Shown in pieces: positions 45,751 to 54,827 of a stretch of 64,000 nucleotides of DNA. A program made the translations under genes and the position numbers. Within the stretch, counting starts at the first letter, position 1; each line of letters begins with the position of its first letter. The notes under the pieces are model-generated. The model made no database searches. It was not told the origin of the DNA and was given only the letters and a program-made list of their open reading frames with translations. The stretch spans positions 35,900 to 99,899 of the forward strand of contig CACDSN010000002.1 in assembly GCA_902555465.1 (NCBI GenBank), given 5' to 3'. Source of the DNA: an uncultured Pelagibacteraceae bacterium. GTDB lineage: Bacteria; Pseudomonadota; Alphaproteobacteria; Pelagibacterales; Pelagibacteraceae.

Positions 45751-46724
45751 TTATTTTCTCTAATAAAATTTTTTAAATCTTTTGCTGGATATCCCATAAC
45801 CTTCGAATTATCTGGAATATTTTTAATAACCCCACTGCCACCTCCAATTTGTACATTACTTCCAATTTTAAGATGTCCAGAGATACCAGCTTGTCCGCCT
45901 ATCATTACATTATTGCCTAATGTTGAACTTCCTGCAAATCCAACTTGACCAGCAATAATACAATTTTCACCTATTTTAACATTATGAGCTATATGTATTT
46001 GATTGTCTAAATATGTATTTTTTCCAATTATTGTATTCGAAAGAGAGCCTCTATCTATTGTTGAGCCACAACCAATTTCTACATTATCTTCAATTATTAC
46101 TATACCAATTTGTGGATATCTAAAGTTTGAATTTTTATCAGGAAAGAAACCAAATCCTTTTTTTCCAATAATACCACCATCTAAAATATGAACATTATTT
46201 TTAATTAATGAATTTCGAATTATTACATTTGATCCTATTGAGCAGTTATCACCAATAGATACATTTTTCTCAATAATAGAGTTGTGCCCTATTAAGCAAT
46301 TTGAGCCAATCTTTACATTTTTACCAATTAAAACATTTTTTCCATAGTTTACTGTATCTTTAAATTTTGTATTTTTTATATCCTCTACAGAATTATCGAA
46401 ATCATCGTTTATAGAGTCTGGATAAAAGATTTTTGTTATTTTAGCTGTATGTAATAAAACATTATCTGAAATTAGAGGTTTGCATGTACTTGGTAAAAAT
46501 GATTTAAGACTTTCTGTAGTTATACAAAAAGAAGCTTTTGTATTTTTAGCAAATTGAAGATATTTTTTTGAATGAAAAAAGGTAATATCAGTTTTAATTG
46601 AAGTATTTAGATCTTTAATATCTATAACTTTTTCTTCAGCATAATTTAAATTTTTTAATCCAACTGCTTTAATTAAATAATTTATATCATATGGGCCAGT
46701 ATTTTTAAAAAAAAAATTAGACAT
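45747..46724 (-). CDS. lpxD: UDP-3-O-(3-hydroxyacyl)glucosamine N-acyltransferase
   Basis: Third step of lipid A synthesis. I set the start at ATG 46722-46724 (MSNFFFKNTGPYDI); the ORF-track start is a TTG six codons upstream. The N-terminal uridine-binding domain (1-95) precedes a hexapeptide beta-helix (about 105-290) with the catalytic His in IHIAHNVKIGENCIIAGQVGFAG. The C-terminus GYPAKDLKNFIREN is standard. 325 residues. The usual order is lpxD-fabZ-lpxA, but here fabZ precedes lpxD. Confidence 0.95.
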   Translation of the reverse strand: MSNFFFKNTGPYDINYLIKAVGLKNLNYAEEKVIDIKDLNTSIKTDITFFHSKKYLQFAKNTKASFCITTESLKSFLPSTCKPLISDNVLLHTAKITKIFYPDSINDDFDNSVEDIKNTKFKDTVNYGKNVLIGKNVKIGSNCLIGHNSIIEKNVSIGDNCSIGSNVIIRNSLIKNNVHILDGGIIGKKGFGFFPDKNSNFRYPQIGIVIIEDNVEIGCGSTIDRGSLSNTIIGKNTYLDNQIHIAHNVKIGENCIIAGQVGFAGSSTLGNNVMIGGQAGISGHLKIGSNVQIGGGSGVIKNIPDNSKVMGYPAKDLKNFIRENK

Positions 46725-46778
46725 AAATAAGTTTAATATCAAAACTTATTTTAAATGCTTATCAAGATTTGTTGCTAA

Positions 46779-47225
46779 TTATTTCCTATCAACAATTGTT
46801 GCAGACCATTGTGCATCAGCCATTTTTTTTTCATCAACAAAAGCCTCGCCCTTGTATTTCCAAACTCTGCCGTGTGATCTTATGGCTTCAATATTTAGTT
46901 CAAGTTTACAATCAGGTATTACAGGATTTCTAAATCTAGCCTTCTCAACGCTCATTAAAAAAACTAATTTGTTTTCATATTCAGACTTATCTATACCAGC
47001 AGCAGTAAGTGCTGCTGCTGCTTGGCCAAAAGCCTCTACAATCAAAACTCCTGGCATAACTGGTTGCCCAGGAAAATGTCCCTGTACAAAAAAACTATCT
47101 TTTTTAACATTAACAACTGCTGTAGCAGAAAATAATTTTTTAATATTCTTTAATTCGTCAATTAAAAGCATTGGCTCTCTATGTGGCAATAAATTAATTA
47201 TATCTTGTTTAGTTAATTTTTCCAT
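46779..47225 (-). CDS. fabZ: 3-hydroxyacyl-ACP dehydratase FabZ
   Basis: Hot-dog fold dehydratase of fatty-acid elongation. The family start LLPHREPMLLIDEL, the catalytic His in QGHFPGQPVMPGVLIVEAFGQ (near residue 51), and the Glu in the same helix are present. 148 residues is normal. It competes with LpxA/LpxD for hydroxyacyl-ACP, which explains why the genes are clustered. It lies 2 bp after ompH and 54 bp before lpxD. Confidence 0.96.
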   Translation of the reverse strand: MEKLTKQDIINLLPHREPMLLIDELKNIKKLFSATAVVNVKKDSFFVQGHFPGQPVMPGVLIVEAFGQAAAALTAAGIDKSEYENKLVFLMSVEKARFRNPVIPDCKLELNIEAIRSHGRVWKYKGEAFVDEKKMADAQWSATIVDRK

Positions 47226-47227
47226 AT

Positions 47228-47749
47228 TTATTTAATTTCAAAACTTTTAATTTTATTATTTATAATTTTTTGTAAATCATTTGTAACATCTAAGTTAGAT
47301 TTTCCAATTAACATTTGATTAGATGACATAATTATATCTATATTATTATTTTCTGCAAATGATTTTAAAATTTTATTGATCTCAGTTTGAAATGATTTTA
47401 AAACTTCTTCTTTTTCATTATTTATTTTTTTTATTTTTGTAATACGATCTTGATTAAAATTTTTAATTTCATTATTCAAATTCTTAACTTTTTTAGCATA
47501 TTCTTCTGGTTGTAAAATATTTTTTTGGGAAATTAAGGAGGTTTCTTGGTCTTTTATTTTTTTTTCAATTTTTTTTAATTCATCATTTAAATCTTTATTT
47601 TTATCAGAAAAATGTTTAATTATTTTTTGACCAACATTTGATTTGTTTATGAGAATGTCGAGATTAGCGTAAACTATATTTTGACTATTCGCTTGAAATG
47701 TTACAAGTAAAAATATTGTTATTAAAAATAAAGTTTTCAATTTTTTCAC
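47228..47749 (-). CDS. ompH: OmpH/Skp-family periplasmic chaperone
   Basis: Holds unfolded outer-membrane proteins on their way to BamA. A signal peptide of about 22 residues (KKLKTLFLITIFLLVTFQANS) precedes IVYANLDILINKSNVGQKI, the Skp beta-body, then a long charged coiled coil (about 45-130) and a closing segment with SFAENNNIDIIMSSNQMLIG. 173 residues is typical. The start codon is GTG, sharing one base with the bamA stop. It lies in its standard place after bamA. Confidence 0.9.
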   Translation of the reverse strand: MKKLKTLFLITIFLLVTFQANSQNIVYANLDILINKSNVGQKIIKHFSDKNKDLNDELKKIEKKIKDQETSLISQKNILQPEEYAKKVKNLNNEIKNFNQDRITKIKKINNEKEEVLKSFQTEINKILKSFAENNNIDIIMSSNQMLIGKSNLDVTNDLQKIINNKIKSFEIK

Positions 47750-50001
47750 TAAAAAGTAGTACCTATATTAAATCTTACTGTTTCTGTTACGTCTGTTGAG
47801 TTTTTAGTGATAGGTAGTGAATAGGAAATACTTAAAGGACCGATTGGAGTAAACCAATCTAATGCAACACCAGTAGCGGATCTAATTTTACTATTTTCAT
47901 CAATTGTTGAACTATAATCAACTCCCCAAACATTAGCAGCATCAAAGAAAAAACTTAAATCTAAATCTTGTACTTCTGTAAATATTCTTGGCAAAGTAGA
48001 TGCTATATTAAATGATGTGCCATAGTTACCACCAATATAGTCGTTACCGTCTTTGGGGCCAATTTTTCCTGGTTCAAATCCCCTTAATTTTCTAGAAGGA
48101 ATAAATATTCTCTTAGTTATTCTAGCGTCTTCACTTGTTATAGAATTTGCAGTTGATAGATATGCGCCAACTGAAAATATCGCACCACCACTTGTTTGAA
48201 AGTAATTTGTATAATCAATACTATTAATTAACGTATAATCATCTGAATATATAGGTAGTTCTTGACTAAATTTAAACTTAAAACCATCTGAAGGATTAAA
48301 ATTTTGATTTAATTTATTTAATGTTAAATCATAATTTAATAAAAAATCTAAATAATTCCCCTCTTGTTTTTTTTTTTGAGATGAGGCATTTGAATTTGTA
48401 GTTATTTTCTCATAATAATTTGAAAAAGTCGGGGAAAAGAAAATATCATCAAATTGCTCATAAGAAGTTCCAAAATTATATCCTGTTTTTTCTGTTTTAT
48501 ATCCATATTTAGTTAAAAAATCGTTTTCAGAACGTTGAAAGCCTCTATTAAAGGATTTTTCTGTATTTTTAAAATTTGGTTCATTCATAAAAAATTTTAA
48601 TCTAATAGTATCGTCTGTAACTGAAAAATTAGTACCTAATTTAATACCCTCCCCAAGATAGTTATTTTCACTTACACCAAAACTTAATGAAGAACCATTA
48701 GTGCCTGTTCCAGCTCCCGCAAATATTTCACCTGTGGGCTTTTCTTCGACCTTAATGTTTAATACCTTTGTTTTTTTTATATCATTTGTATCTTCATCAG
48801 TTTCAACAGATTTAAATAAACCCAAACCTCTAATATTATTATATGACTTATTTACTAATATTTCGTTGTAAGGATCACCTTCATCAGTAAGCAATTTATT
48901 TCTAATAACTCTCTCAGAGGTAATATTATTTCCAAATATATTTACTTTTTCAACGTAAAATTTTTCTGTATCCTTCAAATTAATAATTAAATTAATTTTA
49001 TTATCATCAACTATACTTTCATTATAAGTGGCACTTACGAATTCATAATTTTTATTTAAAGCAACCTCGTCAATTTGATCTAGTATTTTTTCAATTCTAT
49101 TGAAAGAATATGGTTTAAATTTAAGTTTATCAAATAATTCTGTTAATTTAATAAAATCATTTTTATCATATTCATCTGGTAGATTTAGTTCAAAATTATT
49201 AAAATAATATTTCTTACCAGCATCAATATTAAAAATTATTTCAAAGTATTTATTTTCTATTACTTGAGCATATGAGCTATTAATAATTACATTAAAGTAT
49301 CCACTGTTTCTATAAAAATTTTTTAATAATTTTTCATCAAACATTATTCTTTGTATATCTAATGTTTTCTTCTGAGATATTATTTTCCAGAATCTGGCTT
49401 CTTCTGATGCTATTACTTTTCTCAATTTATTATCTTTAAAAACTTTATTTCCTAGAAATTTTATGTTTTTGATTACGGCTTTATCACCTAATTGAACATT
49501 ATAAATAATATCTACCGTGTTATTATCATTATTTTTAATTTTGGTATCGATTTTCGCAAAATAATAACCATTAGCTTTTAGAATATTTAACATTCTATTT
49601 TGATCTTCTTTTATTTTATTTTTAACAAATGATGATTTTTCTTTTTGATTAATTATTTTTTTTATATTTTCTACAACTGATTTTTTTTTAATTCCTTCTA
49701 TAACTAATGATTGAATTAATGGATTTTCTGAAACATTAATAAATAAAATATTATTTTCAAATTCTACTTTAATATCTTCAAAAAAAGATGTTTCGTATAA
49801 TTTTTTAATTATTTCATTTAAATTATTTTCATTGATGTCTTCACCTATTTTAACTTCACTGAATAGAATTAAAGTTTCATTAGAAATTCTATCATTACCT
49901 GAAATTTGAAATTTTTTTATAACTTCTGCTTGAGATGTATTTAAATAAAAAAATATTATTAATAATGATCTTAGAATTATTCTTTTAGTATTCTGAAACA
50001 T
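47749..50001 (-). CDS. bamA: Outer-membrane protein assembly factor BamA
   Basis: Central insertase for beta-barrel outer-membrane proteins. A signal peptide of about 24 residues (ILRSLLIIFFYLNTSQA) leads to POTRA repeats over roughly residues 25-400, for example GNNITSERVIRNKLLTDEGDPYNEILVNKS. The Omp85 barrel occupies the rest and includes RGFEPGKIGPKDGNDYIGGNY with the conserved lid-loop RGF, ending on Phe. 750 residues is normal. Its ATG overlaps the dxr stop by 17 bp, with no rseP gene between them. Confidence 0.95.
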   Translation of the reverse strand: MFQNTKRIILRSLLIIFFYLNTSQAEVIKKFQISGNDRISNETLILFSEVKIGEDINENNLNEIIKKLYETSFFEDIKVEFENNILFINVSENPLIQSLVIEGIKKKSVVENIKKIINQKEKSSFVKNKIKEDQNRMLNILKANGYYFAKIDTKIKNNDNNTVDIIYNVQLGDKAVIKNIKFLGNKVFKDNKLRKVIASEEARFWKIISQKKTLDIQRIMFDEKLLKNFYRNSGYFNVIINSSYAQVIENKYFEIIFNIDAGKKYYFNNFELNLPDEYDKNDFIKLTELFDKLKFKPYSFNRIEKILDQIDEVALNKNYEFVSATYNESIVDDNKINLIINLKDTEKFYVEKVNIFGNNITSERVIRNKLLTDEGDPYNEILVNKSYNNIRGLGLFKSVETDEDTNDIKKTKVLNIKVEEKPTGEIFAGAGTGTNGSSLSFGVSENNYLGEGIKLGTNFSVTDDTIRLKFFMNEPNFKNTEKSFNRGFQRSENDFLTKYGYKTEKTGYNFGTSYEQFDDIFFSPTFSNYYEKITTNSNASSQKKKQEGNYLDFLLNYDLTLNKLNQNFNPSDGFKFKFSQELPIYSDDYTLINSIDYTNYFQTSGGAIFSVGAYLSTANSITSEDARITKRIFIPSRKLRGFEPGKIGPKDGNDYIGGNYGTSFNIASTLPRIFTEVQDLDLSFFFDAANVWGVDYSSTIDENSKIRSATGVALDWFTPIGPLSISYSLPITKNSTDVTETVRFNIGTTF

Positions 50002-51148
50002 ATTTTTTTACAATTTTCTTTGCTAAATTTTTTACATCTAATATTTGTTTAATTGATTTGGGTTCAACTCTATAATATTTTTTAAAGATTTTAAATTTAA
50101 TTATTTTATTTAAATATATTATGAGTTTTTCATATTTAATTTGTTTATTTAAGAACATATTCACTAACTCGTCGTTAATAGAGATCAATATTGTTTCAAA
50201 AAAACTATGCTTATTTGGAATAAATTTTAAAAGTTTTAATGATTTAAACTTACTTATATTAGGTTTTGTAAGATTTATGTTATTGATTTTATTTATATTA
50301 AGTTTGTTAATCCGGTATACATTATTAGATGAACCTTCATATAAAGAATTAAATATAGGTATTTCCATATTTGGTTCATGAGCTAATATTTTAATAATAC
50401 CATTTTTCAGAACTATAATTGAATGTATATAAGAATTTGGATTTACTAAAATATCAATCTTGTTTAAATTTATATTAAATATTTTTTTAGCTTCAATTAC
50501 CTCAAAAACTTTGTTCATTAATGTAGAAGAGTCGATTGTAATTTTTTTTCCCATTTTCCAATTAGGATGTTTTAAAGCATCTCTAATTTTAATATTTTTT
50601 ATTATGCGCTTTTTGAGAAAAGGGCCACCAGATGCTGTTATTATTATTTTTTTAATGTTTTTCGTATTTTCGTCTATAAGTTGATAAATTGAAAAATGTT
50701 CTGAATCTACTGGTATAAATTTAGTATTATATTTTTTTAATTCCTTTTTAATCAGATTCCAGCCGCATATTATAGACTCTTTATTTGCAATAGCTATTTG
50801 GCTTGTATATTTAATTATTTTTAATGTTGGTTCTAAACCATCTAGTCCAGATATAGCATTTATTGAATAATTTATTTTTTTTTTAAATATATTTTGAAAA
50901 TTTTCATAATTATTAAAAATTTTTATTTTTTTTTTTGCGAATTTGCTTTTCCATTTAATAAACTGATCGTGATTTTTAATTATTACATTTCTTACATTAA
51001 ACTCATTAGCTTGCTTAAAAATTTTTTGTGCATTGTTATTTGTGGAGAGTAATACTATTTCAAAATTTTTTTTATCTTTTTTTAAAATACTTAGTGTTGT
51101 AATTCCAATTGATCCTGTTGATCCGAATATTGCAATTTTTTTTTTCAT
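49985..51148 (-). CDS. dxr: 1-deoxy-D-xylulose 5-phosphate reductoisomerase
   Basis: First committed step of the MEP isoprenoid pathway. NADPH-binding start IAIFGSTGSIGITTLSIL, then ALIANKES-like IAIANKESIICG near residue 122, PVDSEHFSIYQLI near 148, and the ASGGPF and HPNWKMGKKITIDSSTLMNKVFEVIEAK active-site segments near 173-220. 387 residues is normal. It abuts cdsA by one base. The pathway enzymes IspD/IspF are encoded at 27097. Confidence 0.96.
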   Translation of the reverse strand: MKKKIAIFGSTGSIGITTLSILKKDKKNFEIVLLSTNNNAQKIFKQANEFNVRNVIIKNHDQFIKWKSKFAKKKIKIFNNYENFQNIFKKKINYSINAISGLDGLEPTLKIIKYTSQIAIANKESIICGWNLIKKELKKYNTKFIPVDSEHFSIYQLIDENTKNIKKIIITASGGPFLKKRIIKNIKIRDALKHPNWKMGKKITIDSSTLMNKVFEVIEAKKIFNINLNKIDILVNPNSYIHSIIVLKNGIIKILAHEPNMEIPIFNSLYEGSSNNVYRINKLNINKINNINLTKPNISKFKSLKLLKFIPNKHSFFETILISINDELVNMFLNKQIKYEKLIIYLNKIIKFKIFKKYYRVEPKSIKQILDVKNLAKKIVKKYVSEY

Positions 51149-51813
51149 TAATATGGAAATTTAAGAATTAAATATGAAGCTGGAAAAGAAAAAATCATAC
51201 CATCGATTCTATCTAAAAGACCTCCATGACCTGGAATAATTTTTCCAGTATTTTTAATTTTGGCCTTTCTTTTAAAATAAGATATTAAAATATCTCCTAA
51301 TTGACTTACTGTAGAAATTATTATTGTAAAAACAAATAAATTAATAGAAAACTTCATTTTTAACTTTTCAATATTGATCATTTCAAAAATAAAATCGGTA
51401 TAATTTAGAAAAAATATTATAAATATTATTGAACAAAAATATCCACCAAATACTCCAGCATAAGTTTTCTTAGGACTAATTTTGGTTAATTTAGGTCCCT
51501 TAAGTATTTTGCCAAATATATATCCGCCAATATCAGTAAATATACATATAAATAATATTAAAATGAAATATATGTAATGTTCATTAATACCATTTCTCAG
51601 ATAATAAACAGAGTAAAAAGATATAATTAAAAAAAACACACCTGGAATATTATATTTTTTATTTTTAGAAATGTGAATCCATTCGTAAATAGATATAATT
51701 AAGCATACAAAAATAAAAAAATTAAAATAATAATTACCCATTATTACAAAAAAAAGGACAACAGGAATCAATAAGATAGAGCTTAAAATCCTTTTTGTTA
51801 ATTCATTAGTCAT
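51148..51813 (-). CDS. cdsA: Phosphatidate cytidylyltransferase
   Basis: Makes CDP-diacylglycerol for phospholipid synthesis, in the inner membrane. Several hydrophobic helices and the C-terminal CdsA signature are present: QLGDILISYFKRKAKIKNTGKIIPGHGGLLDRIDG-type, and ISPKKTYAGVFGGY upstream of it. 221 residues is short compared with about 270. It overlaps uppS and dxr by one base each. Confidence 0.94.
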   Translation of the reverse strand: MTNELTKRILSSILLIPVVLFFVIMGNYYFNFFIFVCLIISIYEWIHISKNKKYNIPGVFFLIISFYSVYYLRNGINEHYIYFILILFICIFTDIGGYIFGKILKGPKLTKISPKKTYAGVFGGYFCSIIFIIFFLNYTDFIFEMINIEKLKMKFSINLFVFTIIISTVSQLGDILISYFKRKAKIKNTGKIIPGHGGLLDRIDGMIFSFPASYLILKFPY

Positions 51814-52490
51814 TAAATTTTTCCGTAATTTCTCTTTATTTTTTTGAATTTAGTTAATATTGAATTAAAGTCATTCCTATTAAAATCTGGCCAAAGTTTT
51901 TTTACAAAAAAAATTTCTGTGTACGATAACTGCCAAAGTAAAAAATTGCTCAATCTATTAGTATTCCCTGTTCTAATTAAAATATCTGGATCTGGTATAT
52001 TTGAAGTATATAAGTTTTTTTCAATATTTTTAACATTTAAAGGTAGTTTTTTTTTTACTATTATTTTTAATGAACGCAATATTTCATATTTTGAACCATA
52101 ATTAAGTGCTAAATTAATTTGTAATTTACGGTTTTTTGAAGTTAATTTAATTGCATTATTTAATAAATTTTTTAGATTTTTTGGAAATTTGTTTAAATTT
52201 CCTAAAACTTTAAATTTAATATTATTTTTAAGTAAGATATTTAAATTTTTTTTTAGATAATCTTCCAATAAACTAAATAAGAAATTTATTTCATATTTAG
52301 GTCTTTTCCAATTTTCTGTTGAAAAAGTATATAACGTTAAATAATTGATATTTTTTTTTATTGAAGCTTCAATAATTTTTTCCACAGTTTTGATACCTTT
52401 TTGGTGACCAAACTTTCTAGAATTATACTTTTTTATACCCCAACGACCATTACCATCCATTATTATGGCAACGTGGTTAATTTCACTCAT
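51813..52490 (-). CDS. uppS: Undecaprenyl diphosphate synthase
   Basis: Cis-prenyltransferase that makes the lipid carrier for peptidoglycan and O-antigen. Start HVAIIMDGNGRWGIKK has the catalytic Asp, followed by GHQKGIKTVEKIIEASIKK, LTLYTFSTENWKRP near residue 53, and the C-terminal PDPDILIRTGNTNRLSNFLLWQLSYTEI. 225 residues is slightly short (about 240-250). It overlaps frr by 4 bp. Confidence 0.96.
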   Translation of the reverse strand: MSEINHVAIIMDGNGRWGIKKYNSRKFGHQKGIKTVEKIIEASIKKNINYLTLYTFSTENWKRPKYEINFLFSLLEDYLKKNLNILLKNNIKFKVLGNLNKFPKNLKNLLNNAIKLTSKNRKLQINLALNYGSKYEILRSLKIIVKKKLPLNVKNIEKNLYTSNIPDPDILIRTGNTNRLSNFLLWQLSYTEIFFVKKLWPDFNRNDFNSILTKFKKIKRNYGKI

Positions 52491-53038
52491 ATTGTCATTA
52501 TTTCTTTTTCTTTTGAAATAACTTTCTCATCAATTAATTTAATTTTCTCATCTGTAATATTTTGGATATTTTTTTCAGCTTTTTTTTCGTCATCTTCAGA
52601 TATATCTTTGGACTTTAAAAGCTTTTTAAGTTCATCATTAGCTTCTCTTCTTATATTTCTTATTGAAACCTTACACTTTTCTCCTGTTGATTTAATTATT
52701 TTTTTTAATTCAGATCTTCTCTCTTCATTTAAATCTGGAACTGGCAATCTCATTAATTGGCCATCAATTTGAGGATTCAAACCTAGTTCAGATTTTCTTA
52801 TTGCGGAGTCAATTAATCCCACATTGTTTACATCCCATACTTGAACATTAATTGTTCTTGGTTCTGGGGCTGTAATAGTTGCTAGCTGGTTAATTGGCAT
52901 CTTTTGACCATATACATCAACTTTAATTAAATCCAACATGCTTGCATTTGCTCTTCCTGTTCTTAATGAGGATAACTCTTTTGAAAATAGATCTAATGTT
53001 TTGGACATTTTATCTTTATAAATGTTATCTTTAAACAT
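52487..53038 (-). CDS. frr: Ribosome-recycling factor
   Basis: Works with EF-G to split post-termination ribosomes. The 183-residue product shows LSSLRTGRANASMLDLIKVDVYG near residue 24, PMPINQLATITAPEPRTI, and LRLPVPDLNEERRSELKKII near 108 and the three-helix bundle that ends the protein. Its ATG shares one base with the tsf stop. pyrH, which normally lies between tsf and frr, is absent. Confidence 0.96.
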   Translation of the reverse strand: MFKDNIYKDKMSKTLDLFSKELSSLRTGRANASMLDLIKVDVYGQKMPINQLATITAPEPRTINVQVWDVNNVGLIDSAIRKSELGLNPQIDGQLMRLPVPDLNEERRSELKKIIKSTGEKCKVSIRNIRREANDELKKLLKSKDISEDDEKKAEKNIQNITDEKIKLIDEKVISKEKEIMTI

Positions 53039-53889
53039 TATTCACCTATTTTAATTCTTATAAATTCTTTAATTTTTAAACTTGGAATATTTATTTCAGA
53101 TAATACATCTTTAACTTTTTTCTTTGGTTCCATAACCCAATCTTGTGTCATCAAACTGTTCTCTTCTTTAAACTTATTTAGCTTACCTAAACTTATTTTT
53201 TTTGCAATTTCATCTGGTTTACCAGAATTCTTTAACTCTTCAGCAATAAGCTTTTGTTCTTTTTCAAGTAAATCTTTCTGGATTCCTTCAGAGTTCAAAG
53301 CTATGGGATTTGAAGCAGCAATATGCATTGAAAGTTGTTTTCCAAATGTATTTATTTGGTCATTATCTTCCTTTGTTTCTAATGAAACTACAACACCTAA
53401 TTTAGATACGTTATCTTTTATAATAGAATGTTGATAGATAAAATTTTGTGAGTTTTGATTTTCAATTGTATGTGATTTTCCAATAGTAATTTTTTCTCCA
53501 ATTTTTGCTATTAAAGAAACAAGATTGTCTTGAACAGTCTTGCCATTTAACATCTTTGACTTATTAACATTTTCTATATTTGATGAACATTCATTATTAA
53601 TTTCACTTAATTCCTTAACAAAGTTTATAAAATCGTCATTTTTTGCAACAAAGTCTGTTTCGCAGTTTATTTCAATTAATGAAGTTTTGCTCACATTGCC
53701 ACTAACAACAATCACACCTTCTTTGGCATCCCTTGACATTTTTTTTGATGCTTTTGAAATACCTTTTACTCTAAGTATTTCAACTGCCTTGTCTAAATCA
53801 CCATTGGACTCTTTTAATGCTGTATTGCAATCTTTAAATCCAGCACCAGTCGAATGTCTTAGTTTTTTTATTTTTTCAATGTCACCCAT
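53038..53889 (-). CDS. tsf: Elongation factor Ts
   Basis: Nucleotide-exchange factor for EF-Tu. I place the start at ATG 53887-53889 ([18 protein letters not shown]), giving 283 residues; the ORF-track start four codons upstream is TTG. Signatures: [31 protein letters not shown] near the N-terminus and [14 protein letters not shown] near residue 80, the TDF-V contact with EF-Tu. It follows rpsB by about 24 bp. Confidence 0.95.
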   Translation of the reverse strand: MGDIEKIKKLRHSTGAGFKDCNTALKESNGDLDKAVEILRVKGISKASKKMSRDAKEGVIVVSGNVSKTSLIEINCETDFVAKNDDFINFVKELSEINNECSSNIENVNKSKMLNGKTVQDNLVSLIAKIGEKITIGKSHTIENQNSQNFIYQHSIIKDNVSKLGVVVSLETKEDNDQINTFGKQLSMHIAASNPIALNSEGIQKDLLEKEQKLIAEELKNSGKPDEIAKKISLGKLNKFKEENSLMTQDWVMEPKKKVKDVLSEINIPSLKIKEFIRIKIGE

Positions 53890-53913
53890 TATTATTGCCA
53901 ATATTTTTAAAAT

Positions 53914-54702
53914 TTAATTTAATTTATTCTCTTTTTTTTTTTCAGATGTTTTTACGTTATCATTTGATTTTTTAACATCTGATTTGCTTTCAACCTTAGT
54001 TTCTAATTCTTGAGGTTGATTTTGTTTGGCATTTTCAATCGTTTCTTTAATTAGATTGCAATATAATTCTATAGATCTTCTTGCATCGTCATTTCCTGGA
54101 ATTGGATAATCTATATTTTCTGGATCAGAATTAGTATCAAGAATTGCAATTATTGGTATATTTAATTTTATTGCTTCCTTGATTGCTAATGACTCATAGT
54201 TGGTATCTATTACAAATATAAGATCAGGAGTTTTTTTCATATCTTTAATCCCTCCGAGTGATCTTTGTAATTTATCTCTTAGTGTACCCATCTTAAGAAG
54301 TTCTTTTTTTGTAAAACCTCGATTTTCAGATGTAAGATTTTTATTTAACTCTTCTAACTTTTTTATTGAATTTGAAATTGTACCCCAATTTGTTAACATT
54401 CCTCCAAGCCATCTATGATTAACATAATATTGACCAGTATCATTAGCCAAGCTTGCGATATTTTCCGCTGCCTGTTTTTTGGTAGAAACAAACAAAATTT
54501 TTCCTCTGTTAGAAATTGTTTCATATACTTTTTCTAACGCTGATTTAATAAGGTCTATTGTTTGTGTTAAATCAATAATATGTATTGAGTCCCTTCTTCC
54601 AAAAATATATTTTTTCATTTTTGGATTCCATCTCAATGTTTTATGTCCCAAATGGACACCAGCTTCTAGCAATTGTTCAATTGTTATATTAGGTATAGTC
54701 AT
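53914..54702 (-). CDS. rpsB: 30S ribosomal protein S2
   Basis: Ribosomal protein of the small subunit. Signatures: [30 protein letters not shown] at the start, [14 protein letters not shown] near residue 67, [14 protein letters not shown] near 92, and [19 protein letters not shown] near 158. A Lys/Glu/Ser-rich C-terminal tail (about residues 228-262) extends it slightly past the usual 240-250. A strong site AAGGA lies three bases before the ATG. The upstream RNA appears structured (see separate entry). Confidence 0.97.
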   Translation of the reverse strand: MTIPNITIEQLLEAGVHLGHKTLRWNPKMKKYIFGRRDSIHIIDLTQTIDLIKSALEKVYETISNRGKILFVSTKKQAAENIASLANDTGQYYVNHRWLGGMLTNWGTISNSIKKLEELNKNLTSENRGFTKKELLKMGTLRDKLQRSLGGIKDMKKTPDLIFVIDTNYESLAIKEAIKLNIPIIAILDTNSDPENIDYPIPGNDDARRSIELYCNLIKETIENAKQNQPQELETKVESKSDVKKSNDNVKTSEKKKENKLN

Positions 54703-54780
54703 GTTCCTTCCCGGTTATGCCTCCACAGTAATTGCCCAAAGGGACCGGAGGTTTTTCAACCAAAAACTGTGTGCGTATTA
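54703..54780 (-). promoter_or_regulatory. Structured rpsB leader, probable S2 autoregulatory element
   Basis: This interval is distinctly GC-richer than the surrounding DNA. On the minus strand it allows CACAGT/ACTGTG pairing, a GTTTTT/AAAAAC hairpin, a CCC-TTT-GGG mini-hairpin, CCTCC/GGAGG, and an alternative CCGGT/ACCGG pair, some mutually exclusive, ending in the AAGGA ribosome-binding site. An RNA motif ahead of ribosomal protein S2 genes has been described from Pelagibacter and marine metagenomes, and this fits that place and size. Repression by S2 is inferred. Confidence 0.7.
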
Positions 54781-54827
54781 ATTTTTTGGATTTTTTACAA
54801 TTATTTTGAGTTAATACAAGTAATATT

